DNA of 64,000 nt from an uncultured Bacteroidota bacterium. Its GTDB lineage: Bacteria; Bacteroidota; Bacteroidia; Flavobacteriales; Flavobacteriaceae. The translations under genes and the position numbers were made by a program. This document shows positions 37,486 to 47,389 of this stretch, piece by piece. The DNA lies in assembly GCA_902516925.1 (NCBI GenBank), contig CABYAF010000002.1, forward strand, positions 46,824 to 110,823. The letters are read 5' to 3'. Positions within the stretch are counted from its first letter, which is position 1. Each line of letters begins with the position of its first letter. The notes under the pieces were generated by a model. It was given only the letters and a program-made list of their open reading frames with translations. It did no database searches and had not been told where the DNA came from.

Positions 37486-38544
37486 ATGACTGATAATCAA
37501 TCAAAAGATGCTATTAAGCTTCTCAAGAAAATTATTAAGACTCCTTCTTTCTCAAAAAAAGAGGAAAATGTTGTTAAAATTTTAGAGTCATGGTTTAAAG
37601 AAAACGGAATAAATTATAAAAGACATTTAAATAATTTATGGGCAGAGAATAAGTATTTTAATAAAAAGAAACCTACTATTCTTCTTAACTCTCATCATGA
37701 TACAGTTCAACCCAATAAATCATATACAATCGATCCATTCTATCCAATTGAACAGGATGGAAAGATATTCGGACTAGGAAGTAACGATGCGGGAGGTGCT
37801 CTTGTGTCTCTCCTATACCTTTTTAAGAGCATCTATTTAAGTCAAAAAATGAACTACAATTTTATTATTGCTTGTACAGCTGAGGAGGAAATTGCTGGAG
37901 CTAATGGAATTAAAAGTATTCTAGAAAAATTACCTAAAATTGATTTTGCAATTATTGGAGAGCCTACACTAATGAAGTTATCTATTGCAGAAAGAGGTCT
38001 TATTGTATTTGATGCAAAAATAAAAGGTAAACCAGGACATGCTGCTCACGAAAATAAAGATAATGCTATTGAAAAACTCCCCAAAATACTTAATTGGTTT
38101 AATCAACTAAAATTTGATAGAGTTTCTAAATTATTAGGACCAGTTAAAACAACAGTAACTCAAATAAATGCTGGATTTCAACATAATGTAATACCTTCTG
38201 AAGTTGATATTGTTGTCGATGTAAGAATTAATGAACTCTATGATATTAATGAAATCAATGATTTCTTTGTTACTCAATGTCCATGTCAAATAAAGGCTAG
38301 ATCTTTGAATCTTGGGCCATCATTTATTAGTCCTAATCATAAAATTATAAAGTCTGCAAATTTGCTTGGAATAGAATCTTATGGATCTCCAACATTATCG
38401 GATCAGGCTTTGCTTGATTTTCCATCTGTAAAAATTGGTCCTGGAAATTCAAAAAGATCCCATAGTGCAGATGAATACATATATGTTGATGAACTAGAAG
38501 AGGGGATAGAAGTCTATAAAAATCTATTAAACAAAATAATATAA
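37486..38544 (+). CDS. argE: M20-family acetylornithine deacetylase
   Basis: LLNSHHDTVQP, GLGSNDAGGALVSLL, CTAEEEIAGANG; located in the arg operon. Confidence 0.9.
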   Translation: MTDNQSKDAIKLLKKIIKTPSFSKKEENVVKILESWFKENGINYKRHLNNLWAENKYFNKKKPTILLNSHHDTVQPNKSYTIDPFYPIEQDGKIFGLGSNDAGGALVSLLYLFKSIYLSQKMNYNFIIACTAEEEIAGANGIKSILEKLPKIDFAIIGEPTLMKLSIAERGLIVFDAKIKGKPGHAAHENKDNAIEKLPKILNWFNQLKFDRVSKLLGPVKTTVTQINAGFQHNVIPSEVDIVVDVRINELYDINEINDFFVTQCPCQIKARSLNLGPSFISPNHKIIKSANLLGIESYGSPTLSDQALLDFPSVKIGPGNSKRSHSADEYIYVDELEEGIEVYKNLLNKII

Positions 38545-38545
38545 T

Positions 38546-39826
38546 ATGAAACTGTGGGATAAAAAAAACTCAGGTAATGATAAAATAATTGAATTTACAG
38601 TAGGTAATGATAGGTTAAATGATTTGTATCTAATTAAATATGATATAATAGCTTCAATTTCACATGCAAAAATGTTATACAGATCAAATCTCCTGTCAGA
38701 AATTGAATGTGATAAAATTATAAAAATTCTTAATGAAATGCTGAGCCATGCTGAAGCTGGAAAATTAAAAATTGATAAGGAATTTGAAGATATGCACTCA
38801 AAGATTGAATTTACACTAATAGATAAACTAGGTGATATTGGAAAAAAAATTCACACTGCAAGATCAAGAAATGATCAAGTCCTTGTCTCAATTCAACTCT
38901 ACCTAATAGATGAATTAAATTCTATAAAAAAAGAAGTAAAATCTTTATTTGATTTATTGATTAATCTAGCCAAGAAAAATAAGGATATTATTATGCCTGG
39001 ATATACTCATATGAAAGCTGCAATGCCCTCCTCTTTTGGATTGTGGTTTTCAGCTTACGCTGAAACATTAATTGATGATATTATTAGCCTGAATAGTACA
39101 ATTGAAATAGTAAATCAAAATACACTGGGTAGTGCTGCTGGGTATGGAACATCATTTGACATTGACAGAGATTTTACAACAAAAGATTTAAATTTTAAAA
39201 CATTAAAATATAACTCCCTCGCATGTCAAATTAGTAGAAATAAAATTGAAAAAAACACTTTCGATGCTATAGGAAATATTGCCTTTACAATATCAAAAAT
39301 TTCTATGGATATATGTTTGTATTCTGGAGATGAGTTTCAATTTATTTCATTTCCTGAAAATATTACAACAGGATCTAGTATAATGCCACATAAAAAGAAT
39401 CCTGATGTTTTTGAGATAATAAGAGGAAAATGTAATAGTATTCAAAATCTATCAAATTCAGCATCTTTATCATCAACCAACCTTCCAAGTGGATATCATA
39501 GGGATTTCCAACTAAATAAGGGTAAAATTATTAGTGCAGTTAATGATATAAAAGAATGTATTCAGATTCTATCTTACTGCTTATCTAAAATTAGTGTCAA
39601 TAGAAAAATACTCGAAAACTCAAATTATGAAAATATTTTTAGTGTAGAGTTAATTAATGAGATGGTTTTAAAAGGTATGCCTTTTAGAGATGCATATCTT
39701 GAATTAAAAAGTAAATTAAGCTCAGGTGAAATAAAGTTTCCTAAAACAGTTAACCATTCTCATATTGGTAGTATAGGAAATTTAGCTCTTGATAAAATTG
39801 TTATCAAGATGAAGGATAAGTACTAG
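38546..39826 (+). CDS. argH: Argininosuccinate lyase
   Basis: KKIHTARSRNDQVLVS, MPGYTHMKAAMPSSF, GSSIMPHKKNPDVFEIIRGK. Confidence 0.96.
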   Translation: MKLWDKKNSGNDKIIEFTVGNDRLNDLYLIKYDIIASISHAKMLYRSNLLSEIECDKIIKILNEMLSHAEAGKLKIDKEFEDMHSKIEFTLIDKLGDIGKKIHTARSRNDQVLVSIQLYLIDELNSIKKEVKSLFDLLINLAKKNKDIIMPGYTHMKAAMPSSFGLWFSAYAETLIDDIISLNSTIEIVNQNTLGSAAGYGTSFDIDRDFTTKDLNFKTLKYNSLACQISRNKIEKNTFDAIGNIAFTISKISMDICLYSGDEFQFISFPENITTGSSIMPHKKNPDVFEIIRGKCNSIQNLSNSASLSSTNLPSGYHRDFQLNKGKIISAVNDIKECIQILSYCLSKISVNRKILENSNYENIFSVELINEMVLKGMPFRDAYLELKSKLSSGEIKFPKTVNHSHIGSIGNLALDKIVIKMKDKY

Positions 39827-39879
39827 ATTTATTTCAGTTTATTAATTAAACTCTATTCATTAGTTAATTTACCTTTTAA

Positions 39880-39887
39880 TATATTTG
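39880..39887 (+). promoter_or_regulatory. TATATTTG -7 box 4 nt before the ATG of the MFS gene
   Basis: Exact TAnnTTTG; spacer GTTA then ATG. Confidence 0.55.
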
Positions 39888-39891
39888 GTTA

Positions 39892-41205
39892 ATGAGTAAA
39901 TTAACAAAGTGGTCTTTAACAGCTGCTCTGGCAGGCTTCCTTTTTGGATTTGACACTGTTGTAATCTCTGGCGCAGATCAAAGACTTCAAGATCTCTGGA
40001 ATTCCTCAGATATTTTTCATGGTTCAGTTGTAATGGCAATGGCTTTATGGGGAACAGTTTTTGGAGCAATATTTGGAGGAATTCCAACTAGAAAGTTTGG
40101 AAGAAAAACTACTTTAATTTGGATTGGAATATTCTATTCAATTTCAGCAATTGGCTCAGCTTTTGCAAATGATCCAATAACTTTTGCAATATTCAGATTT
40201 TTAGGTGGAGTAGGTGTTGGTGTTTCAGGTATTGCAGCCCCAGCATACATCTCAGAGATTGCACCTGCTAAAAATAGAGGAAAACTTGTTGGACTTTACC
40301 AATTTAATTTAGTAACCGGTATACTTGTTGCATTTTTATCAAATTATCTCCTTAGTGGAATAGGTGAAAATGACTGGAGATATATGATTGGTATAGAAGC
40401 TATTCCAGCTATTCTATATACTTTACTTGTATTTACTATTCCAAAAAGTCCAAGATGGCTTTATCTTAATAATCAAAAGGATAAAGCTGAAAAAATAATA
40501 AGGGACGTTTATTCAAAAAATGATGCAGATGAATTAATTATTGAAATAACTAGAGATAGTGAATTGAGTGTTGAATCAGAATCAATCTTTCAAAAAAAAT
40601 ACAGTTTTATTCTTACTCTTGCCTTTTTAGTTGCAGCTTTTAATCAATTTTCTGGAATTAATGCATTCCTGTACTACGCTCCAAGGATTTTTGAGGAAGG
40701 AGGGCTTGGTCAAAATGCTGCATTATTAAATAGTGTTGGAATTGGTCTAACTAATCTAATCTTTACATTTATTGGTATTAATTTAATTGATAAACTAGGA
40801 AGAAAAGTCCTTATGTATATAGGCTCAATTGGGTATATAATATCACTTACTTTAATAAGTCTTTCATTTATTTTGGAATGGGATGGAATAGCACTTCCTG
40901 TTTTTTTATTTTTATTTATTGCATCGCATGCAATTGGACAAGGAGCTATAATTTGGGTATACATTTCAGAAATTTTTCCAAACCACATTAGGAGTTATGG
41001 TCAGTCATTTGGTATTTCAACTCACTGGGTTTTAGCTGCCATCATACCATCATTTGTACCTTTCTTATTTGGTTGGATTGGCCCAGGGATTGTATTTGCA
41101 TTTTTTGCTTTTATGATGGTTTTACAATTATTATTTACTCATTTTGTAATGCCAGAGACAAAGGGTGTATCATTGGAAGAATTAAGTAAAAAATTAACTA
41201 TTTAG
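39892..41205 (+). CDS. Sugar porter family MFS transporter
   Basis: FLFGFDTVVISGADQRLQ, GRKTTLIWIGIFY, PKSPRWLYLNNQKDKA, PETKGVSLEEL. Confidence 0.94.
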   Translation: MSKLTKWSLTAALAGFLFGFDTVVISGADQRLQDLWNSSDIFHGSVVMAMALWGTVFGAIFGGIPTRKFGRKTTLIWIGIFYSISAIGSAFANDPITFAIFRFLGGVGVGVSGIAAPAYISEIAPAKNRGKLVGLYQFNLVTGILVAFLSNYLLSGIGENDWRYMIGIEAIPAILYTLLVFTIPKSPRWLYLNNQKDKAEKIIRDVYSKNDADELIIEITRDSELSVESESIFQKKYSFILTLAFLVAAFNQFSGINAFLYYAPRIFEEGGLGQNAALLNSVGIGLTNLIFTFIGINLIDKLGRKVLMYIGSIGYIISLTLISLSFILEWDGIALPVFLFLFIASHAIGQGAIIWVYISEIFPNHIRSYGQSFGISTHWVLAAIIPSFVPFLFGWIGPGIVFAFFAFMMVLQLLFTHFVMPETKGVSLEELSKKLTI

Positions 41206-41223
41206 TTATATCTTTAAAATTAA

Positions 41224-42492
41224 ATGAAATCCTTCAAGTTTACTATTTTAGTCAGCGTACTACCTTATTTTTTATTTGGTCAAATCGATTATGCAAGTCC
41301 TGAAGACGAAGGTTTTTCAAGTAATAAAATCGATAAAGTTTCACAAATTTCTGAAAGGCTTGTAGATGAAAATAAAGTCTCAAATATTACAACTATTATT
41401 AATCGAAATGGTAAAATAGTTTATTTCAAATCTTTTGGAAAAAGAGGTTTTAATTCTGACGTGGCAATTAAGAAGAATGACCTTTACAGGATATATTCTA
41501 TGACAAAACCGATTGTATCACTAGCCATAATGCAGCTTTATGAAAGAGAACTTTTTAAACTTGATGATCCTGTTGAGAAATTTATACCAGAGTTTTCTAA
41601 AATAAAGGTTTTAACAGATGAAGGTGAGCTAGAGAGTCCAAAAGTAAAGATGACAATTAAAAATCTTTTAAATCATACGGCTGGTTTATCTTATGGATGG
41701 ACATATCATCCAGTTGATCAAAAATACTATTATGCGGGTATATATGATTCAAAAGGTAATGATGATTTTATTCGCAGAGTTTCTAATTTACCCTTGAGAT
41801 TCTCTCCAGGCGAGGAATTCTACTATTCAATTGCAACTGATGTATTAGGGGTTTTGGTTGAAAGAATTTCAGGTGAACCCCTTGATCAGTATTTGAAAAA
41901 ATATATTTTTGATCCTCTAGGTATGGTAGATACTTTTTTTAAAGTACCAGTCAATAAAAGAGATAGATTTATACCAAATTATTCCTACAATAGTAAAATT
42001 AAAAAGGCCGAAAAGCTGGAAAATGAATATTTTTCAAATAAACCTAGTAGTCGTAGTTATTATAATCCTGAATTTTTATCAGGTGGGGGAGGTTTAGTTT
42101 CTACTGCTGAAGATTTTATGATTTTTGCAGAATCACTTAGAAACGATGGAGAACTTAATGGTGTAAGAATAATAAATAAAGAGACATTAAATTTAATGAC
42201 TAAAAATCAACTGCCAAACGGAGTTGAATTTACTGGCTCATCTGGAGAGCCTCAGAACTGGTATGGAGATTCAATAAAATTTGGTTTAGGATTTGGAATT
42301 ATTAATGATCCAGAATATTTAAGGTCTTCAGGCAGTGTAGGAGAATACTTTTGGTCAGGTGCAGCAGGTACTTTTTTTTGGATTGATCCAGAGAAAGAAA
42401 TCATCGTTGTTACGCTTATTCAATTGATGAATAATCCATACCCTATAAGGCAACAGATTAAAGAGGCAGTATATCAGTCTTTAATTGAGTAA
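41224..42492 (+). CDS. Serine hydrolase, class C beta-lactamase/esterase-like, secreted
   Basis: N-terminal signal-like segment; YSMTKPIVSLAIMQLYE (SxxK), YYSIATDVLG (YxS/N). Confidence 0.92.
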   Translation: MKSFKFTILVSVLPYFLFGQIDYASPEDEGFSSNKIDKVSQISERLVDENKVSNITTIINRNGKIVYFKSFGKRGFNSDVAIKKNDLYRIYSMTKPIVSLAIMQLYERELFKLDDPVEKFIPEFSKIKVLTDEGELESPKVKMTIKNLLNHTAGLSYGWTYHPVDQKYYYAGIYDSKGNDDFIRRVSNLPLRFSPGEEFYYSIATDVLGVLVERISGEPLDQYLKKYIFDPLGMVDTFFKVPVNKRDRFIPNYSYNSKIKKAEKLENEYFSNKPSSRSYYNPEFLSGGGGLVSTAEDFMIFAESLRNDGELNGVRIINKETLNLMTKNQLPNGVEFTGSSGEPQNWYGDSIKFGLGFGIINDPEYLRSSGSVGEYFWSGAAGTFFWIDPEKEIIVVTLIQLMNNPYPIRQQIKEAVYQSLIE

Positions 42493-42499
42493 TATTTAA

Positions 42500-44188
42500 T
42501 TACCAAAACATTGCATATAGGAATGCTGTGATAACTAAAACACTAAATGCCCCAATATTAAATGTCTTATTTGTTGCAAATAATTTTTTTGTAAGATTTA
42601 TCCCTTTTGGATCATCTTGGTTTCCATCCAAATAACTTATAAGTGCTATTATAGCAAGAGTAGCAATACACGTATAACCCATTTGATGCATAAATGGTAA
42701 TTCAACAAAAATTGAAGCATCACTCCACCCTTTAGGTGCTACTTTAAAGTACATAGCCATAGGTATTGATAATATAGCTCCCCAAATAGCACCATTATTA
42801 GTAGCCTTTTTATAAAATAGCCCCATTAAAAATACTGCTAAGATTCCGGGACTTACAACTCCAGTATATTCTTGAATAAAAATAAATACTTGTCCAAGAC
42901 TTCCTAACTGAGGTGCAATTATTATTGCAATAATTAAAGCTACAACTGCAGTAATCCTTCCAACTGATACCATTTTTGCATCAGAGGCATTTTTATTGAA
43001 ATGAGACTTATATATATCCATTGTAAAAATCGTAGATGTAGAGTTTAACATCGAAGCTAATGAAGAAACAATTGCAGCAGCAAGTGCAGCAAGAATTAAA
43101 CCTTTTACACCAACTGGAATAAAGTTTTTAATTAACCAAGGTGCAGCGTTATCATTTGCAAAATTTCCTGCAGCACCTATAAAGCCTGGGTCAACAGATG
43201 CAGTTGTAAGCATCCCAGAGTCATCTATATTCATTACATATGCTATAATACCTGGTAAAACAACAATAACTGGGATTATTAACTTTAGAGAAGCTGCAAA
43301 AACAATACCTTTTTGACCTTCGGCAAGACTTTTTGCTGCTAATGTTCTTTGAATTATATACTGATTAAACCCCCAATAATATAGATTTGCTACCCACATA
43401 CCTCCAATTAATACTGCAAGTCCTGGTAAATCCCACCATGCGTCACCACCATTTGGTTTTATAATTTCTCCTTGAGACAATATCATTGAAAATCTTTCAG
43501 GTGCTTTTTCATAGACATACTTCATCCCGTCTATAAAGCTTCCAGAATCTGTTACATTAGCAAGAGCAAAATATGTCATTAAAAGACCTCCAAAGATTAA
43601 AATAACTACTTGAATGACATCTGTCCAAGCTACAGATGCTAAACCTCCCCATAGTGAGTATGCAGCAGCAAATAATCCGAGTCCAATAATACTATTTAAC
43701 AGAATAGACCCGTCACCAACACCAATAATAGTGTCAAGAGCTTTTCCTCCTAGAAATAACACAGTTGTTAAATTTACGAAAACAAAAAGTGCAATCCAGA
43801 AAATAGCCAGTATTGTTTTTAAATTAGTACTATATCGTTTCTCAATAAATTCTGGGATTGTATAAAGACCTTTTTCAATAAAAATAGGAAGGAAATATTT
43901 ACCTACAACTAAAAGTGTAATTGCTGCCATCCACTCATATGATGCAATGGCTAGACCAAGAGCAAATCCTGATCCTGACATACCGATAAATTGTTCAGCA
44001 GAAATATTTGCTGCAATTAAGGAGGCTCCTACTGCCCACCATGGAAGAGATTTACTTGCTAGAAAATAATCTTCAGCATTTTTTTGTTTACCTTTTTTAT
44101 CTCGTGAGACCCATAAACCTATTCCTAATATAGTTAAAGCATAAAGCCCAAAGATGAGATAATCTAATAATTCAAAAGTCTCACTCAT
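42500..44188 (-). CDS. Sodium:solute symporter (SSS family, SGLT-like)
   Basis: 562 aa multi-TM; LASKSLPWWAVGASLIAANISAEQFIGMSGSGFALG, GMWVANLYYWGFNQYIIQRTLAAKSLAEGQKG. Confidence 0.94.
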   Translation of the reverse strand: MSETFELLDYLIFGLYALTILGIGLWVSRDKKGKQKNAEDYFLASKSLPWWAVGASLIAANISAEQFIGMSGSGFALGLAIASYEWMAAITLLVVGKYFLPIFIEKGLYTIPEFIEKRYSTNLKTILAIFWIALFVFVNLTTVLFLGGKALDTIIGVGDGSILLNSIIGLGLFAAAYSLWGGLASVAWTDVIQVVILIFGGLLMTYFALANVTDSGSFIDGMKYVYEKAPERFSMILSQGEIIKPNGGDAWWDLPGLAVLIGGMWVANLYYWGFNQYIIQRTLAAKSLAEGQKGIVFAASLKLIIPVIVVLPGIIAYVMNIDDSGMLTTASVDPGFIGAAGNFANDNAAPWLIKNFIPVGVKGLILAALAAAIVSSLASMLNSTSTIFTMDIYKSHFNKNASDAKMVSVGRITAVVALIIAIIIAPQLGSLGQVFIFIQEYTGVVSPGILAVFLMGLFYKKATNNGAIWGAILSIPMAMYFKVAPKGWSDASIFVELPFMHQMGYTCIATLAIIALISYLDGNQDDPKGINLTKKLFATNKTFNIGAFSVLVITAFLYAMFW

Positions 44189-44293
44189 TTGGTTAAAAGT
44201 TTAAATTGAAAAAGTTTTGTTGATTTTGTTTAGTTCTTGTATAAAATTAGAATTTTTGTTTAATTTAAAAAATTATAGTTCAACAGTTTATCT

Positions 44294-44413
44294 GTGAATC
44301 AGAAAAAACAAAAAAATAGTATAGTTATAAAAGTTGCAAAAAGAATTTTAATTAGTTTCTTTATTGTTATTATTATGGTGGTATCGTTTTTTTATCTATT
44401 AGGATTATTATAA
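44294..44413 (+). CDS. Possible 39-aa single-TM peptide (GTG start)
   Basis: VNQKKQKNSIVIKVAKRILISFFIVIIMVVSFFYLLGLL*; below the ORF-track length cut-off. Confidence 0.3.
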   Translation: MNQKKQKNSIVIKVAKRILISFFIVIIMVVSFFYLLGLL

Positions 44414-44435
44414 AAATAAATTTAAACAATCAAAA

Positions 44436-44747
44436 ATGAATATTAAAGAATTAAATTCAAATGAAATAATGCCAGGTTTCCATGGAAGGATAATCCATGG
44501 CTCTGAATTTACATGGGTGTATTGGGAGATTGATAAGGGGGCTAGCCTTCCAGAGCATAATCATGTAAATGAACAATTAATGCACGTTATTGAGGGTGAA
44601 TTTGAATTCACAATAGATGGTAAAAAGAATATTTGTAGTAAGGGATCTACATTTCTTATACCATCAAATGTCCCTCATTCTGGAAGAGCGATTAGTAAGT
44701 GTATATTAATGGATGTTTTTAGTCCAAAAAGAGATGACTTTGTATGA
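44436..44747 (+). CDS. Cupin domain protein
   Basis: KGASLPEHNHVNEQLMHVIEGEFEFTIDG, IPSNVPHSGRA. Confidence 0.9.
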   Translation: MNIKELNSNEIMPGFHGRIIHGSEFTWVYWEIDKGASLPEHNHVNEQLMHVIEGEFEFTIDGKKNICSKGSTFLIPSNVPHSGRAISKCILMDVFSPKRDDFV

Positions 44748-45523
44748 AAATTGATTTAACAGGAAAAAATGCTTTAATAGGAGGAAGTAGTAAAGGGATT
44801 GGACTAGGTATTGCAACTGAACTTGCAAACTCTGGAGCAAGTGTTTGTCTTATGGCAAGAAATGAAACTAAACTAAAAGAAATTGTTGACCAACTTCCCA
44901 ACACTGAAAATCATAGTTATTTAGTTGTGGATTTTTCAAAATTTGAAGAGTATAAAATTAAAATTGAAGAATATATTAAAAATAATCAAGTAGATATATT
45001 AGTAAATAATACGCAGGGTCCTTCAGCTGGAAATTCATTATCAAAAAATATTGATTCTTATCAAGAAGCATTTGATTTATTATTTAAAAGTGTTGTACAT
45101 ACTTCGTCATTAGTTATTCCACATATGCAAAAAAATAAATGGGGTAGAATAATTAATGTCACCTCGGTATCTGTTAAGGAACCTCTTAACTATCTTGTTC
45201 TATCAAACAGTATAAGGTCTGCAGTAGTTGCTTGGGCAAAAAGCTTATCAGTTGATGTAGGGAAAGATGGAATCACTATTAACTCAATTTTAACTGGATA
45301 TTTTGATACTGAGAGAATTAAAGAATTAAATAAAGAGAAATCAAAGTCTTTAAATATATCTGAGAACGAAGTCCTAGAAAAGATGAAGTCTTTAGTTCCA
45401 ATAAATAGACTTGGAAAACCTGAGGAATACGGATATCTTGTGTCTTTTCTTAGTTCTGATAAAGCATCTTATATTAATGGAGCTTCAATTCCGATAGATG
45501 GGGGGCTTCTTAAATCATATTAA
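44744..45523 (+). CDS. SDR-family oxidoreductase (FabG-like)
   Basis: ALIGGSSKGIGLGIATELANSGASVCLMAR, NNTQGPSAG, SIPIDGGLLKSY; overlaps the cupin stop. Confidence 0.9.
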   Translation: MKIDLTGKNALIGGSSKGIGLGIATELANSGASVCLMARNETKLKEIVDQLPNTENHSYLVVDFSKFEEYKIKIEEYIKNNQVDILVNNTQGPSAGNSLSKNIDSYQEAFDLLFKSVVHTSSLVIPHMQKNKWGRIINVTSVSVKEPLNYLVLSNSIRSAVVAWAKSLSVDVGKDGITINSILTGYFDTERIKELNKEKSKSLNISENEVLEKMKSLVPINRLGKPEEYGYLVSFLSSDKASYINGASIPIDGGLLKSY

Positions 45524-46317
45524 ATATCCTCATACCTACCAGGGGCTAATAATCCGCTTACTAAACCAAAAACAGAATGTGGTATAATTTTTAATAAGAG
45601 CACGATTATTTTCCATGTTTTAGTTGGGACAGATACTTTTTTACTCTTTAACATTGCATCCACACCTTCCTTAGCAATTCTTTTTGCACTTTTCTTTAAA
45701 AAACTTGGTACACTGTCCATTTCTTCTTGGACACCACTTGCTGTGTGAAAGTTAGTAACTGTATATCCCGGACAAACTGCAGTTGAAGTTATCCCATATT
45801 TGTTATAAAAATTTAAGGATTCGCTAAATCTGTTCATAAAAGTCTTTACTGGACCATAAAGGGATTGAAGAGATGAAGCTGGAGCAAATGCAGCTACCGA
45901 AGAGACAATCATTATCTTCCCACCACCATTTGATATCATATCATTAATATACTTTTTTGTAAGCGCAATAACAGAAGTTCCTAGAACTCTTAAACATTTC
46001 TCTTCATCTTCCATCGAATTAATATGGAATGCATTTGGTAATGCATATCCAGCATTATTGATTAGAATTTCAATGTTATACTGTTTTTGACTAGTAAACT
46101 GATAAATTTCCTCAGGGGAATTAATTAAAGTCAGATCAGAAGAAAAGTAATCACATTTAATATTATACTCTTTGGTTAATTCTTTAGAGGTTTTACTTAA
46201 GTTTCCTTTTGTTCTTGCAACTAATATTAAATTATATCCTCTTCTAGCAAGATCTCTAGAAATCTCTAGACCTATTCCTGATGTAGCACCTGTAACTAAG
46301 GCATAAGAATTTTTCAT
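45520..46317 (-). CDS. SDR-family oxidoreductase
   Basis: ALVTGATSGIGLEISRDLARRGYNLILVAR, LINNAGYALP, YGPVKTFMNRFSESL. Confidence 0.92.
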   Translation of the reverse strand: MKNSYALVTGATSGIGLEISRDLARRGYNLILVARTKGNLSKTSKELTKEYNIKCDYFSSDLTLINSPEEIYQFTSQKQYNIEILINNAGYALPNAFHINSMEDEEKCLRVLGTSVIALTKKYINDMISNGGGKIMIVSSVAAFAPASSLQSLYGPVKTFMNRFSESLNFYNKYGITSTAVCPGYTVTNFHTASGVQEEMDSVPSFLKKSAKRIAKEGVDAMLKSKKVSVPTKTWKIIVLLLKIIPHSVFGLVSGLLAPGRYEDI

Positions 46318-46322
46318 AGAAG

Positions 46323-46330
46323 CAAATCTA
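46323..46330 (-). promoter_or_regulatory. TAGATTTG -7 box 5 nt before the ATG of the SDR gene
   Basis: Exact TAnnTTTG on the minus strand; spacer CTTCT then ATG. Confidence 0.5.
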
Positions 46331-46357
46331 ACTAATTAGTTTAAATTTACGCTCGAA

Positions 46358-47386
46358 ATGAAAATTGATATTAGAAATTTATCTGAAGATCAAATAATTG
46401 ATTTTTTTAAAGAAAAAGGTTTTGATTCATATAGAGGTAGACAAGTCTATGAGTGGATATGGAAAAAATCCTCTCATTCTTTTGACGAAATGACTAATCT
46501 ATCAAAAGATCTTAGACTCATGTTAGACACTCATTTTGTAATCAATCATATTGAAGTTGATAAGATTCAAAAAAGTTCAGATGGAACTATTAAAAATGCA
46601 GTAAAGCTTTTTGATGATTACACTGTAGAATCAGTTTTAATTCCAACAGAGGATAGAACTACTGCATGTGTTTCCTCTCAGGTTGGATGTAGTCTTGATT
46701 GCAATTTTTGTGCTACTGCAAAATTAAAAAGAATGAGAAACCTTAATCCTGATGAAATATACGACCAGGTTGTAACAATAAATAATCAGAGTTTAAAGTA
46801 TTTCAATAGATCTCTTTCAAATATTGTATTTATGGGAATGGGTGAACCTCTTATGAATTATAATAATCTCATAAAATCAATAGAAAAAATATCATCTGAT
46901 AAAGGACTTAACATTTCTCAAAAGAGAATTGTAGTTTCTACTTCTGGTATTCCAAAAATGATAAAAAAGTTAGCTGATGAAGATCTTAGAGTTAATTTGG
47001 CTCTTTCTCTGCATTCAGCCATTGAAGAAACTAGAAATCTCATAATGCCATTCTCTAAAAAGTTTTCATTAGAAGAGATCAAAGACTCTCTAACATATTG
47101 GTATGCTAAGACCAAAAGAAAGGTGACCTTTGAATATATAGTCTGGAAAGATATTAATGATAGTATTGAGCATATTTCAGCATTAATTAAATACTGTAAA
47201 TCAATTCCATCCAAAGTAAATCTAATAGAGTATAACTCAATAGGTGATGAAAATTTTAAATCAGCTAGTGAAAACATGATTAATCTCTACAAAGACCTTC
47301 TTGAAAAGAATAAAATTACTGTTACTGTAAGAAGATCTAGAGGAAAAGATATAGATGCAGCTTGTGGTCAACTTGCAAATAAGTAG
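46358..47386 (+). CDS. rlmN: 23S rRNA (A2503)/tRNA methyltransferase, radical SAM
   Basis: SSQVGCSLDCNFCATAKLKRMRNL (CxxxCxxC), MGMGEPLMNYNN, VRRSRGKDIDAACGQL. Confidence 0.96.
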   Translation: MKIDIRNLSEDQIIDFFKEKGFDSYRGRQVYEWIWKKSSHSFDEMTNLSKDLRLMLDTHFVINHIEVDKIQKSSDGTIKNAVKLFDDYTVESVLIPTEDRTTACVSSQVGCSLDCNFCATAKLKRMRNLNPDEIYDQVVTINNQSLKYFNRSLSNIVFMGMGEPLMNYNNLIKSIEKISSDKGLNISQKRIVVSTSGIPKMIKKLADEDLRVNLALSLHSAIEETRNLIMPFSKKFSLEEIKDSLTYWYAKTKRKVTFEYIVWKDINDSIEHISALIKYCKSIPSKVNLIEYNSIGDENFKSASENMINLYKDLLEKNKITVTVRRSRGKDIDAACGQLANK

Positions 47387-47389
47387 ATG

